A DNA stretch of 64,000 nucleotides from Viscum album. Its lineage: Eukaryota; Streptophyta; Magnoliopsida; Santalales; Viscaceae. Below, piece by piece: positions 39,871-50,524 of this stretch. The position numbers and the translations under genes are program-made. How positions within the stretch are numbered: position 1 is the first letter of the stretch; the number at the start of each line of letters is the position of its first letter. Location of the stretch: assembly GCA_963277665.1 (NCBI GenBank), contig OY728119.1, positions 313,306,206 to 313,370,205 of the forward strand, read 5' to 3'. The notes beneath the pieces were generated by a model. That model did not search any database. It was given only the letters and a program-made list of their open reading frames with translations, and was not told the DNA's origin.

Positions 39871-42800
39871 GATAAAATATTTATGAATATTATGCTCAAT
39901 TCCCCTCAATTTTGTGGTTTACAATGAACAGTTAATGGACTTTTGAATGTGATTGAATAATGAAGTCCATTATTATATCAATCATTGGTAGTGACATTAG
40001 TATATCTAAATCATTTAAATACTAGATCATATTGAACCCGTAAGATTAAAATGATGTAACTTTATCCATATTACAATGAAAACAATATTTGGAAACATCA
40101 TATATATCATATCAATATTTTTCTGGTTAAATTATCTTATTTTCATTTATCATACCAAAAATATCCATCTTAACAAATATATTTATATGAATAACATCTA
40201 TAGAAAAAATCATTAGGATAAACATGTCAATAAAATCTATTCTTTGATTAAGATAATAATATTTTCCTTATTGCCATTATTTATTTGTAGTTTCTTTCTC
40301 AAATATGAAATATCCAGAATTTTGAAAAGTTTTAAGGGAATGGATTGACGATTTCAATTATTATTTTCACTCTGAATAAAAAAACCAAAATATAATTTAA
40401 AAAACCCAATAAAATGTGGTTTATACAAAACCTATATATATAATAATAATAAAACATCATGTCAACATTATATTTTTAATCTTCTTAATCTAAATATTCT
40501 TGGAAAATTGGTTTTTCATTATAAAATATTTCAGTAAAAATCATTACAAATTTAAAAAATATCTTGAAAAAGTTCATTTAGTAGGGATGCCTCTAGGTTC
40601 TCAATGGGTTTTTTTCACAAATATACAACTCCGCTTACCCAATTTGAATTTTTTTTATGTGAAAAAATCATGTTGGATGTTTTTTAACATTAGGGAGAAA
40701 ATTAGGCATATTTGAGAACTTATCATTCCAGATTTTATGTGTCACGTAACATTTTTTGAAAAAAACAGTGAAAATATTAATTAGGTAGTAGAATGGGTGG
40801 CTAAAATTGTTGAAAGAAAAAGTTATATAAAAATTAAATAAATATTGAGATGTATAGTTAGAGGATTTGTAACATACCACAATTTCTTGAAACCAAACAC
40901 ACATTAATTTTCCCAAATGAATGATGAAATGTGTGATAAATAAATAATATATCTCAATAAATACATACTTTAATGGATTACCTTATGGAAACTTTATCAT
41001 GCAGAATATAATTTTGAAATGTTGTGGAATGGGATCCATTTAATGATATGAATGAAAATGTGTTTAGGATGATGGATTTTTAATTTTTTCTTAAAAAAAT
41101 TATAAATTCGTTCATTCAACTTAGTGATATCATTTTTAACACATGAGAAAAAGTGTATAATTATTTTGTAATGAAATATTTTTCAATGAGGTTAACTAGT
41201 GGTAATATATTGAAATTAACACTAAATAGATGAGGAAATATACAACATAAATTCAATTAATTATATGTGAATATCATCTAGGAAGATAAAAACTATAGGA
41301 ATGAAGTGAAAAAAGATCTAGATCAACAAAAATATGCACAAGTTTATAATTTCTTAAAAAAATCAAAACATGAAATTTTTGAAAAACATTATAGTCATAA
41401 ATCAAAATATAAATATTATACTAAGGGAAACACACATAAAATTTAGTGTTTATAGGAATATAGTGGTTGCTTATTGATGACATCAATATTCACTATTTTA
41501 TTCCACCATTATAGAGCTTTGATACAGAAATTTTATGTTATAAATTCCATATAAAAGAATCCAATAAACATATTATTTTATTTATATAGTGAATATTAAA
41601 TTTTTTTTATGTTGAAAATTTAACGTTTTTGATTTTTTATGTATAGGAGGAGGTGATTTGGATATCCCAAGAAATATTCGTAGAAAAATAGGCTAAAACT
41701 GTGCAAGATACCATAGATTCATATAAACTAAAATAATTTTTTTTCTAATATATAAAAACAATTAGGTTAATATTTTTTGAATAAATTCAAAGAATAGGGG
41801 AATAGAGAAACCGAGAAGGCATCGAATCCCACTTTAGCCATTATAAGGAAAAAAGACCATCATAATTGGAGAGAATATTCAATATTCATAGTCATGTGGT
41901 CACTCATATAATTTTTCCATATCTCAAGTTTTATACATATAATTATCACCATTGTTTCATTAGAGAATTTAAATAGGCTATGTAATAACTTTTTATCTTG
42001 GTCAAAAGTTATCTGATATTATCTTCTTGAGATAAGTGTTGCTAATTATAATATTTTCATAAAACCGAATTTCACCTTGCCTATAAATTTTCACCATGGT
42101 CATATTATTTTTATGTTTTATTGTTGATAAATTGCTTCCATTTTTGATATTTAGGGGTTGTTTCTTCTCTTTTGAGGTTTTTGGTATCTGTATCATTATA
42201 TAAACAGTTAGAATGATGATAAATATCCACTCAAGCCTCTTCCTCTGATCGATGGTGAAAAAATGGTGGTTTCTTGTTATAAAATATCTATACACATTCA
42301 ACGGATATTATGAAAATATATATTACACCTATATTTCTATATTTATGTTTTTAGGATATTTATTTTATTTTTATCATGATATAGTTTTAATTAGTAAACT
42401 GTTATTAATACTATAGTTGAATTTAAGTCTTTCTCTTAATCACTAAATTTGTGATTTTTAGTTGGAAACTAATGTTGTTACCATTAAAAAACATGATAAT
42501 GCATTAATTTCTCATTGAAACATGGTATTGGGGTACCTTGGAATACCTTTAGTCATGTAAAAGGTATTAATTTGGATAAATTACACAAACACCAATGTTT
42601 GGGTCCATGTGTATCAATTTAATAGGATTGATAATTATTCGGATTATGATGAAATCTCAACTAATTAATATCACAAAATGAAATTATTTTTTTAGAAAAA
42701 TGATCCATTTAATATTTATGGTGGATTATAAATGTCATCATTCTATCATAATTTTGAAAATATCCTCTATTTTTAAATTTTCAACTACATTAGATAAGTT

Positions 42801-43340
42801 CATTAGTTTTGAAACATCATTAAAACCCCATATTGTTTGTTTATTTTTATTGTTATTTATAAATAAAAAAATAAGCCTCATTTTCTCATTGAGATGTAAT
42901 CCTTAGAATAGAAGACATAACAAATTTTGGAATTATTTCTGGGTTTCACTTTATTTATTTCTGTGTGATTTTTTGAAAGATATTAATTTATTTTGTATAT
43001 ATATATTTTTATCTTCTTTTTAAATATATGCATACATATATCTTTTTGTAAAATCATATTATACCATGTCATGTTTTGTACGACATGTTTTTTCCAGGGG
43101 AACTTCCCTCTGTTTCCTTAGAACAAGAGAGGACCCCACATCATCTACCATGAGATATAGAGCCTGAATCATAGATGGAAGGAAAAAAATACAACTACAA
43201 TCCTAATAATTTTTTTATCCTTATTATGCTAAAAATAATTCTTAAGTTGAAATATACAAGCACACGATGGAATGAAATAAGAAAAAATTAAATATACTAA
43301 CTTGGTCAGGAAATAATATTTTAATTTCATATATTTTAAT
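39871..43340. other. Unassigned AT-rich stretch before element D
   Basis: No conserved motif was recognised on either strand. Open frames at 40,500-40,715 (plus), 40,668-40,916 (minus) and 42,002-42,301 (minus) are short, overlapping or low in complexity, and I do not call them genes. A less AT-rich patch at 43,080-43,190 has no readable identity. Confidence 0.3.
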
Positions 43341-44927
43341 TTTTACACCCTGAGATTTTATGAAAAACATTCTTTATAATTTCTTTGATGTCTTGTGATG
43401 TACGATGCACCATGATAATCTTGCGCTATACACAACACTGTATTAGCATGTAGTATACGCAAACACTATTCCTGGTTTGTGTTGCACACAATTTCAATTT
43501 CCTTTGAATAAAATTCATTTTACAAAACACCATGTATAGATTTTGATCAATGTATAACTGAACTATATTTCTATTATGTTATATGCAACACTAAAGGAAG
43601 CTTTCCCTACATGCAAGCTTGACTTGGCATGCATTACATGCAAGAGAGACCTTCTTCAATAGTGTGGGTTTTACGCAATACCGAGTTTTACTAAATGAGA
43701 TATTATTATAATATTATTATAAACTAGCCATTATGAATAGTATTAACCACATTTTGAATTTTACAACATAATCATTCATCTTACACATTCTATAGATCAT
43801 GGTATGAGAACAAAATAAATATTTCGGGTAAAATAAGTATTTTTCAAATAATGCAGTATTACCGCCTTTTGATGGCGCACCCATTTTAAATATAATTTTT
43901 AACAAGTTTATAAGTTATATTTTATAAAATAAAATTATTTTTGTGAATTATGATATAAAAATTTACATTGGATAAAGTATTGATATTTTTTGATAACGTT
44001 CATATTTTTATGAATAGTAAAAATAAGATAAAATTTAATTAAAAACAAATTTTTTTCATCAAGATAATTTATATTGTTAAATTATAACATTGAAAGGTTT
44101 AAAAGTATAAATAGAAAATATTTTTACCATTTAACATAATTTACATCATTTTCATTAATATTAAATTGAATTCATGGACAAAAACATTTCAATCTTTTGC
44201 AATGTTTTTAATAATAACCTTTTTTTCGACAATGGGATTAATTTTATATTAATTACTAAATATTCTATGTCTTGAATCTGAAAAAATATACTATATATTT
44301 TGAATTAGTAGGTAAAATACTGTTAATAGGCTACTTTTTATTTTTGGGCATTAGGAATAGTAACAACGGTAAGTTTTATTTTCCACGGTTAAAGGTAAAT
44401 CATGCAATTAAGGGTAACAATATTATTATATAATTACCTTAACATCTACCAAAATTCAATTGGATGAATAAAAGTCGACCCATATAACCTAAGGGTCAGA
44501 ATAGATTTATTTCATGGACTTTTTACGCTGAAAATGATATAATTATTATTAAAACGAATGAAATTGAAAACATGTCACTCTCTTATATCTTATAAGTGTA
44601 ATAATTTTTATTTATTGATAAACATCATTATAATTTGAATATAAATAGTCTCTATAATTCTAATAAACATATATACATCATGTAAATTTATTTAGAATTA
44701 TTATGTATTAAATAATTATCATTAATGATGACACAATAGTGATATAGAAATTATTTTATTGATTGAAATATCAAATAAATGGTTTTAAAAATACTAAAAT
44801 AAATATTATATGAACTATTTAATGCGCTCCACGAATTTTATAGAAATATATGACATGTTATGAATCTATTATATATTTTGGTTTTAATATATTCTATTTG
44901 CGGTTTTTATTTAAATTCAAATAAATT

Positions 44928-44951
44928 AATAGTGTCAAAATTGACACTATT
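44928..44951. repeat. Perfect 11-bp inverted repeat in the D 5' LTR
   Basis: AATAGTGTCAA and its exact reverse complement are separated by two bases. The same 24 bases are present unchanged in the 3' LTR at 52,115-52,138. It lies about 400 bp upstream of the TATA-like box. It could be a protein-binding palindrome or a chance palindrome inherited by both LTRs. Confidence 0.7.
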
Positions 44952-45330
44952 GTCATTCTTTAAAAATAACATATTATAATTTTTTTTAAAATCACAAAAA
45001 TATTAAAAAATTATAAATTGAAATTTATATGATCTAAAATTTAATAATGTATCTAAGTATAAAAAATTCACAACACATAAGCAATTATTTATAAAAATTT
45101 AAAATATAAAATATTACAACCACAAATTTCATTAAATGGATTAAATAAAGATAAATCAAGTTGATATGGTTTAAAATAAATTCCCAACATGTCTAAATTT
45201 TATTTTTTGATTCTATTACAACCCTATCTCATCTCATATTCCAATGGAGTCATTTTTGGATGTTTTTAACTGTGGATTGAATTTATTATAAATTAATATT
45301 TTTGAGATTTTCCAAAGTTCCCCTCTACTA

Positions 45331-45345
45331 CCTCATAAAGGGGAA
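45331..45345 (+). promoter_or_regulatory. TATA-like box of the D 5' LTR
   Basis: CTCATAAAGGGGAACC follows a CT-rich run. The 3' LTR has TAATAAAAGGG at 52,522, and L1 and L2 have better TATA forms at the same place, so CATAAAG here is probably a decayed box. It would start the genomic RNA of the element. Confidence 0.45.
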
Positions 45346-45510
45346 CCTCATCCCTCTCATTTTCACAACATTTTTATTCTTCAAGATCGGCCAAACCCTA
45401 CCCATTTCTCTTCTATACTTCCCTAGAAACCAAATAGAGGTCCTTGTCTTCTTCAAAGTCCAACTATAGTGCTCAAAGAGGAGGTTAAGAAGAGGCGCGT
45501 TGAGGAAAAG

Positions 45511-46400
45511 GTAATATCTTTTACTGATTATTTCAAAATTATTTCTTCTTCTACTTCCTATTCATTATTTGTTTCATTATAAAGTAATAAAATAAGTATC
45601 ACTCATATATTGATATGTTATTATAGAAATTAAACAACCCTATTTAACCTTTTGTCCATCCTACGAAAAATGAATTCATTGCGCGTGCATACGTACGGCT
45701 TACCGTCTCTACCCCATGGTGTAATCAGTTTTTTCAACACCACCTTACATGGATGAGTATAATGATGGAAATACTAACTATATATGATTATTATAACATG
45801 ATACTAAGTTTGATATGTTATATCATCCACTCCTATTCTATTCAATAATTATGGGAATGATATCATCGCTCGTGCGTACGTACAGATTACCGCCTCCAAG
45901 ACGCGATGAGATTCATTCTCCATGTTAACCATTCAAGAATAATTATAAAGTATATAAAATGGATAATAATGAAATATATGGAATAATAATGCTACTGGAT
46001 ATATATATATATATGTATGTCATCTACTTACTTATATTAAAATCTATAGGGAAATGAAAACAACGTTCATGCGTACGTATGACCTACCCTCTCCCTGAAC
46101 CGTGTATTTCATTTCATTTATCTATCTATTATACATATATATATACTGAATATATATGATATATAAATCATGTTTTAAATTCTGGAATTATGTAAATCAT
46201 GATATAAGAAATAATAATATCAAGAACAACAAGTCCAAACACATACGATAAATGATATGAGTATTACCCAAAACGTTTCTGTAACATGAAATTGACAAAT
46301 GAAAGGGTATTATAAAGACATAAGTGAATAATACATGATATCATAAATATTATTATGGTTTTATTAAAAAAATTATAATATTTTTAAACCCACTATACAG
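45511..46400 (+). other. Predicted leader intron 1 in the D 5' LTR
   Basis: A donor-like AAAAG|GTAATATC lies at 45,510/45,511 and an acceptor-like CACTATACAG ends at 46,400, giving 890 bp. The homologous interval is 879 bp in the 3' LTR (52,700-53,578) and 896 bp in L1 (minus strand, 7,179 to 6,284). In the 3' LTR the acceptor AG has become GG. The three CGTAC motifs lie inside. This is a prediction from splice-site text and conserved spacing; no transcript evidence is available. Confidence 0.45.
45681..46094 (+). repeat. Three copies of a ~30-bp CGTACG-type motif, about 190 bp apart (D 5' LTR)
   Basis: Copies: 45,681-45,709 (core GCATACGTACGGCTTACCGT), 45,867-45,897 (core GTGCGTACGTACAGATTACC) and 46,064-46,094 (core CATGCGTACGTATGACCTAC), each followed by a CTCTCC- or CCTCC-like end. 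The 3' LTR has them at 52,868-52,898, 53,056-53,084 and 53,244-53,274. L1 has all three on the minus strand; L2 and L3 have two each. Similarity fades outside about 60 bp, so an old ~190-bp triplication is possible. Confidence 0.75.
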
Positions 46401-46436
46401 GAGTTTCAGACACGTACAGAAGAAATTGAACCTAAG
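46401..46436 (+). other. Predicted 36-bp leader exon in the D 5' LTR
   Basis: The block sits between CTATACAG and a good donor AAG|GTAAGG. The matching block is 36 bp in the 3' LTR (53,579-53,614, donor GTAAGG), 37 bp in L1 (6,247-6,283 minus, flanked by TATATAG and GTAATG) and 36 bp in L3 (38,283-38,318, donor GTAAGG). A conserved short block with splice-like borders in four copies suggests a micro-exon of the leader. Shared ancestry alone could also conserve it. Confidence 0.45.
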
Positions 46437-47534
46437 GTAAGGGATAATTATTCCAATCTCATTCTTATTCAGGATTGTTTATTCATAAGTATTTACTGGG
46501 GTTATAGTTATCATCCATGTCCATGTTTTCCAAAAATGCTTTCATAAATGGTTTACTAGTATTCTATGTATGTTTAAAGTCATTTTTAACCTTTTTTGAC
46601 TTTTACAACATGGTATGGAAGGAATCTTTCTTTAGTTTACCATACAAGGTACGTTTTGAATTTTTTGGAAAAAGTACGAAGAAAATGTTTTTTTAACTTA
46701 TATGGCATGAATGGATTTTTTTACAGTTTCATAATGCCTTATTTTCATGAAGATTCTTCTATATGATTTCATGATTATTTCCATTTTCTTTAAAAATAGC
46801 ATGGCATTATGTGAAAAGAAAATGATTTTGAAGAAGAAATGATATTTTCCTCAAGAATTCATTTCAAGTGTTTTATCAAAACTATTTCCCATCTATGATA
46901 ACATTATTTAGTCTGTTTATGTTTCAAGTATAATGTCTCTATTATTTACATGGTTCGATTTTTCTTATGATTAAATGATATCCATTTGTTTTATATGGAT
47001 TATTTTATGATGGGATGATGTTTATGAAACTCATATTATTCTTTGGGTTATGATGAATGGTTCATGTTTATTTTGTGCCACATGAAAGAATGATTTCATT
47101 AAGAGATGGGTGGGACCTATATCTCCCTCTAATGTATTGGGTGAAGGATTATAGATCATGATAAAGACATGGATGGAATGGAAAGTGAATCTGGTTGAGT
47201 TATACCATCCTGGAATGGAATGTAAACCCGATTCAGTAATGGACTTTGTCAACTAAGATGGTCTTGGTAGCAATGCCTTGGCTAAAATGGAAATTATAAC
47301 ATGTTCTTAATGGTTTTACACAATTAAATGTTTTATTACCATTCTATTTTATCATGATTGATGTTCTTTTATGATCTATGCATTATGTATTTCCAAGATT
47401 TATGTCATTACTCCAGATTTTTATGTTTGATGTTCATGTTTTTACATTCAAATGTTTATGGATTGTTTTATGTTCTCCGTGTTTACCCTTACTGATCATT
47501 TGATCTCACCCTTTTTATGTTTTCTTTTCCCAAG
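46437..47534 (+). other. Predicted leader intron 2 in the D 5' LTR
   Basis: It runs from GTAAGGGATAATTATT to an acceptor with a pyrimidine run, TTTTCTTTTCCCAAG|GATAC, 1,098 bp. The 3' LTR interval is 1,107 bp. Acceptors with pyrimidine-rich leads are kept in L1 (TTCTTTAG|GATATAAAG) and L2 (TTTATTTCATTAG|GTTATGG). In L1 the interval is about 2.4 kb because of extra sequence. Confidence 0.4.
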
Positions 47535-47740
47535 GATACAAATAAAGGTTTTTGGTAAGAAAAAAAGTGAAGAATTTATTAGAGATTTTGAAGATCTTTC
47601 ACCATGATTAGAAGAATTTGTTCCATGTTTCCAAAGACACTAAACTAATAAGGCCTTTGGGCGTCTGTTTTTGTTATGTATTATGTATTCCGAATAAGTA
47701 ATGTAATGTCCATGTAAATCAAGCTTTGGGTCTCTACAGT

Positions 47741-47751
47741 TGGTATCAGAG
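47741..47751 (+). other. Primer binding site of element D
   Basis: TGGTATCAGAG begins two bases after the 5' LTR end. It is complementary to the 3' end of plant initiator methionine tRNA, the usual primer of Ty3/gypsy elements, and is identical to the site of element E at 60,744-60,754. Confidence 0.9.
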
Positions 47752-48003
47752 TGAAGGTTTAGATAAACTTTGGAAACTAGGATGCGAAAACTTTATTGAG
47801 ATCCCAAGAGATATTTATAAGGTATGTCTTGGGATATCCCTAAGGTCAAGTATAAGTATAGGATACAATCCTAAAATTAAGATATTGATCATGAATAACC
47901 TAGGATAAAACCTATGATTTTATAGATTTAAGGCACTTCCACTTTATTATGTTGTTTTCCTAGCAAGATTTTTTCCTCTCAAACTATTCTTTTTGGGTTT
48001 TAG

Positions 48004-49058
48004 ATGATTGCTGGAACATGAAGGAACCATGTTGATCAATGTAATGGAAAATGCAATGATTTTCCCCCTAAACAAACCATAGTTATGGGAGATAGAGTGA
48101 AAAATATTATTGTTATACTTACTCAAGTAAAGAACCATTCTAGGATTCCAAATTAGCAGAGAAGGGAACAATATTTTATTGATTCCTTCATGAGGCAACA
48201 TCCGCCTTCCTTCAGTGGGTCTTCTGATCCACTTGTTGCTGAACAATGGATTAGTACCATTGAAAAGGTATTTTCCATACTTCACTGTTTAGAGCATGAA
48301 AAAGTAATTTTGTCTGTTTACTGGTTATAAGGTGAGGCAAAGCAGTGGTGGACTCTAATTAAGAATACAAGGCCCCAAGATTAAATTGAATCCATGGAAT
48401 GGGATGAGTTCAACAACTTGTTTTTCAATAAGTACATCCCTCGTATTCTTCAAACAAAGATAGAAAAGGAGTTCCTTGAGCTTAAGAAAAAGGATGATGA
48501 ATATTTTGGTATATACGAGGCTAATTTTACCAGGCTTGGAAGGTAGGTCTCTGGCGTTGTCATTTAACCTAAAAGTAAAGTTGATCAATTAATCAGTGGC
48601 TTAAAACGATGCCTTCGAAGGGCATTGGATATAAGTGACTTCTTTAGCTATGATGAAATTGTGTGTTGTTCTATCAAGGTAGAATTGGAATACGGTGTTA
48701 CATATCCATCTCATGGTTTGGACAAGAAACGAAATATGGAGTTCAAAGAAAAAACTTCAAATTAATGGTGAAAATAAGGCAAATGTTTCGTTAAGCTCAA
48801 AGTGTGGAAAGAAGCATGGTGTAGATTGTCTTAAAGGGACTAGAGACTGTTTTAAGTATGTAAAAGAAGATCATCGAGTAGATGAGTGTCAATGTAATGG
48901 GAAAAGGGTAGATAATTATGTGAATAGATAAAAGACTATATATAACACACCACTAATACTTCAATGCTACAAGTGCAAGGAAATGGGGCATTATGCTAAC
49001 CAATGCCCTAATAAAAGGGTAAATAATGATCGACATCAACAACCTCTTAAGGAATAGT
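48004..49058 (+). pseudogene. gag of element D, nucleocapsid zinc knuckles kept
   Basis: Gag would build the virus-like particle that packages element RNA. From an ATG at 48,004 one frame can be followed to about 48,750: the capsid-type core has PPSFSGSSDPLVAEQWIST near 48,210, EAKQWWT near 48,334, and FNNLFFNKYIPRILQTKIE then EFLELKKKDDEYFGIYEANF near 48,411-48,532. In-frame stops lie at 48,019, 48,154, 48,328, 48,382, 48,544 and 48,565. A frameshift near 48,750-48,770 moves to another frame with two cysteine motifs: CGKKHGVDC then CFKYVKEDHRVDEC at about 48,812-48,892, in which the second cysteine has become tyrosine-like, and a complete CCHC knuckle CYKCKEMGHYANQC at 48,965-49,006. A stop at 48,929 separates them. 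Length, about 350 codons, suits a gypsy gag. No protease or RT follows. Confidence 0.85.
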
Positions 49059-49740
49059 AAAATGGGAAGTCACATGTGATCACTATTGGTGATAATGATT
49101 ATGACAACTATGTGGTGGAATGATTAAGTGTGTATGTAACGGGATTCCAAAATAGTGTTGTGGAATCTCATTTTTAGTATCGTGGAAAATCAGAATATCT
49201 ATGTATTGGTTTATTGTGGTTCCCATTAATTTCATGGTACCTATAACCATGAAAAGTGATTGAAATATTTTTTTTAAGTAGATGATATGTGCATTATTAA
49301 AGGATAATGAGAAAATAATATGTTTGATAGTATTAATGAGATCATGACTGATATAAGGATAAAGTAAAATCATGGTTTGAATATATAGAAATTTTGTGAT
49401 TTGGGTATGCAGAAAGTGTTTACTTTTGATAGAATTTATGTTTCCACTAAGGTTCTATGGTAATTTATTTTTCATGAATACATGATTAAGGTATTAACAT
49501 ATTTCAAATATGACCAACAAGATATATCTTACGATATATGGGGGATAAATAATGATAATCACATGGTTATTAGAAGACCTCTCTAGTAATCTTTTTCTTT
49601 ATACTATGAGATTGAACATAAGTATTTTGTACAAGCCTAAAGATTGAATTGGATTATTTTAGACATCAGATAGTATTTTTTATGGCTAGAACATTATGAT
49701 ATTACTTTTAAAATATTATAATAGTACAGTTTTAAAAAAT
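49059..49740. other. Interior of element D after gag, no pol motif
   Basis: I looked in three forward frames for the protease Asp motif, the RT and RNase H signatures and the integrase triad, and found none. Short open frames on the minus strand (49,083-49,373) have no motif. Whether pol was never present or was deleted cannot be told from this one copy. Confidence 0.5.
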
Positions 49741-49860
49741 GACAACCCGTAGGATGGGCGAAATCTCGTCGCATTGAACAAGGATGCAGGAATCGAACGC
49801 ACAACCGAAGTGAGACAAGCCTTTTTCACCTACCACTAGCCTATAAGAATTCCCTGGTCT
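49741..49860 (-). mobile_element. SINE-like insertion (tRNA-related head) inside element D
   Basis: On the minus strand the text runs TATAGGCTAGTGGTAGGTG (A-box-like), then GCGTTCGATTCCTGC about 30 bp later (B-box-like), then ends CCTACGGGTTGTCATTTTTT. A tRNA-like head with split promoter and a short GGGTTG..C plus T-run tail is the plan of plant tRNA-derived SINEs. The direct repeat AGTTTTA occurs at 49,729-49,735 and 49,870-49,876, possibly the target duplication. The patch is much less AT-rich than its surroundings. A decayed tRNA gene is the alternative, but the long tail after the B-box and the T-run speak for a SINE. Confidence 0.55.
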
Positions 49861-50490
49861 TTAGAAACTAGTTTTATTTTATTATCTTTTTTTATAGATG
49901 AATTATAAGTCTATTTTTGGAACTAGATACAATTAATCTCAACATATATAGACTTATGTATATATAATAACATTAGCTAACCTTATGTTTGAGACACATG
50001 GGATGAGCTATCATTCTATCGCATGATCTACTCCCACTTCACAAATGACAAGTTCAAATTAATTTCTTTAAATAAGAGATGAAGTGGAAATTGTTCATGG
50101 AATGACTAACTATGATACTACCCTGAAATCAAGTAATTATTTACCATTATGGAAAAATTCATAAACTTTAGGAAAATGATCGTGAAAACAAAAGTTTTTT
50201 TTTCCTAGTTTCCTCATATCTTAGGAATCAGATGCTACCTTAGATAATCACAAATTAATGGGTTTGTGATTGTTGGATTTTTCATAACCATGCTCTCTGC
50301 CACTCTTCATCAAAAACATGATGGTTACATTTCACTTTTCTATTATGTGGAAACCCAGTGATGAGTTACTTTGGGTATCTATTATATGTCTAATGTTCCT
50401 TTTTAAAATGAAGTTTTAGTATTCCTTTTTACTATGTGCATTTCTATGAAAGAAAATTACTAGTAGTAAACGATTTATAACCCTGACAAA

Positions 50491-50524
50491 TTTCGAGGGT
50501 GAAATTAATTTTATGGTGGGTAGA
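50491..50524 (+). other. Polypurine tract region of element D
   Basis: TTTCGAGGGTGAAATTAATT followed by TTATGGTGGGTAGA lies directly before the 3' LTR start ATTAACACCC. The TTTCGAGG...GAAATT stretch plus a purine-rich run and a TGTAACACCC-like LTR start is typical of gypsy chromoviruses. Confidence 0.8.

Larger units (their letters stand above)
43341..47738 (+). repeat. 5' LTR of element D (about 4.4 kb)
   Basis: It starts TTTTACACCC and ends TCTCTACA. The 3' LTR matches it along its whole length, including CACCCTGAGATTTT at the start, TTGTGTTGCACACAATTTCA near 43,477, an 11-bp inverted repeat at 44,928-44,951, a TATA-like box near 45,335, three motifs at 45,681-46,094, AAGGTACGTTTTG near 46,647 and GCTTTGGGTCTCTACA at the end. 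No long open frame lies inside. About 2.4 kb of the LTR is downstream of the TATA-like box. Confidence 0.9.

Noticed and set aside
42002..42301. Minus-strand open frame of 99 codons, rich in Lys and Ile
   Set aside because: Composition reflects AT-rich DNA. No conserved motif, no promoter context, and flanking sequence is equally featureless.
47947..48285. Minus-strand open frame of 112 codons
   Set aside because: It lies opposite the gag of element D, whose conserved capsid and zinc motifs are on the plus strand.
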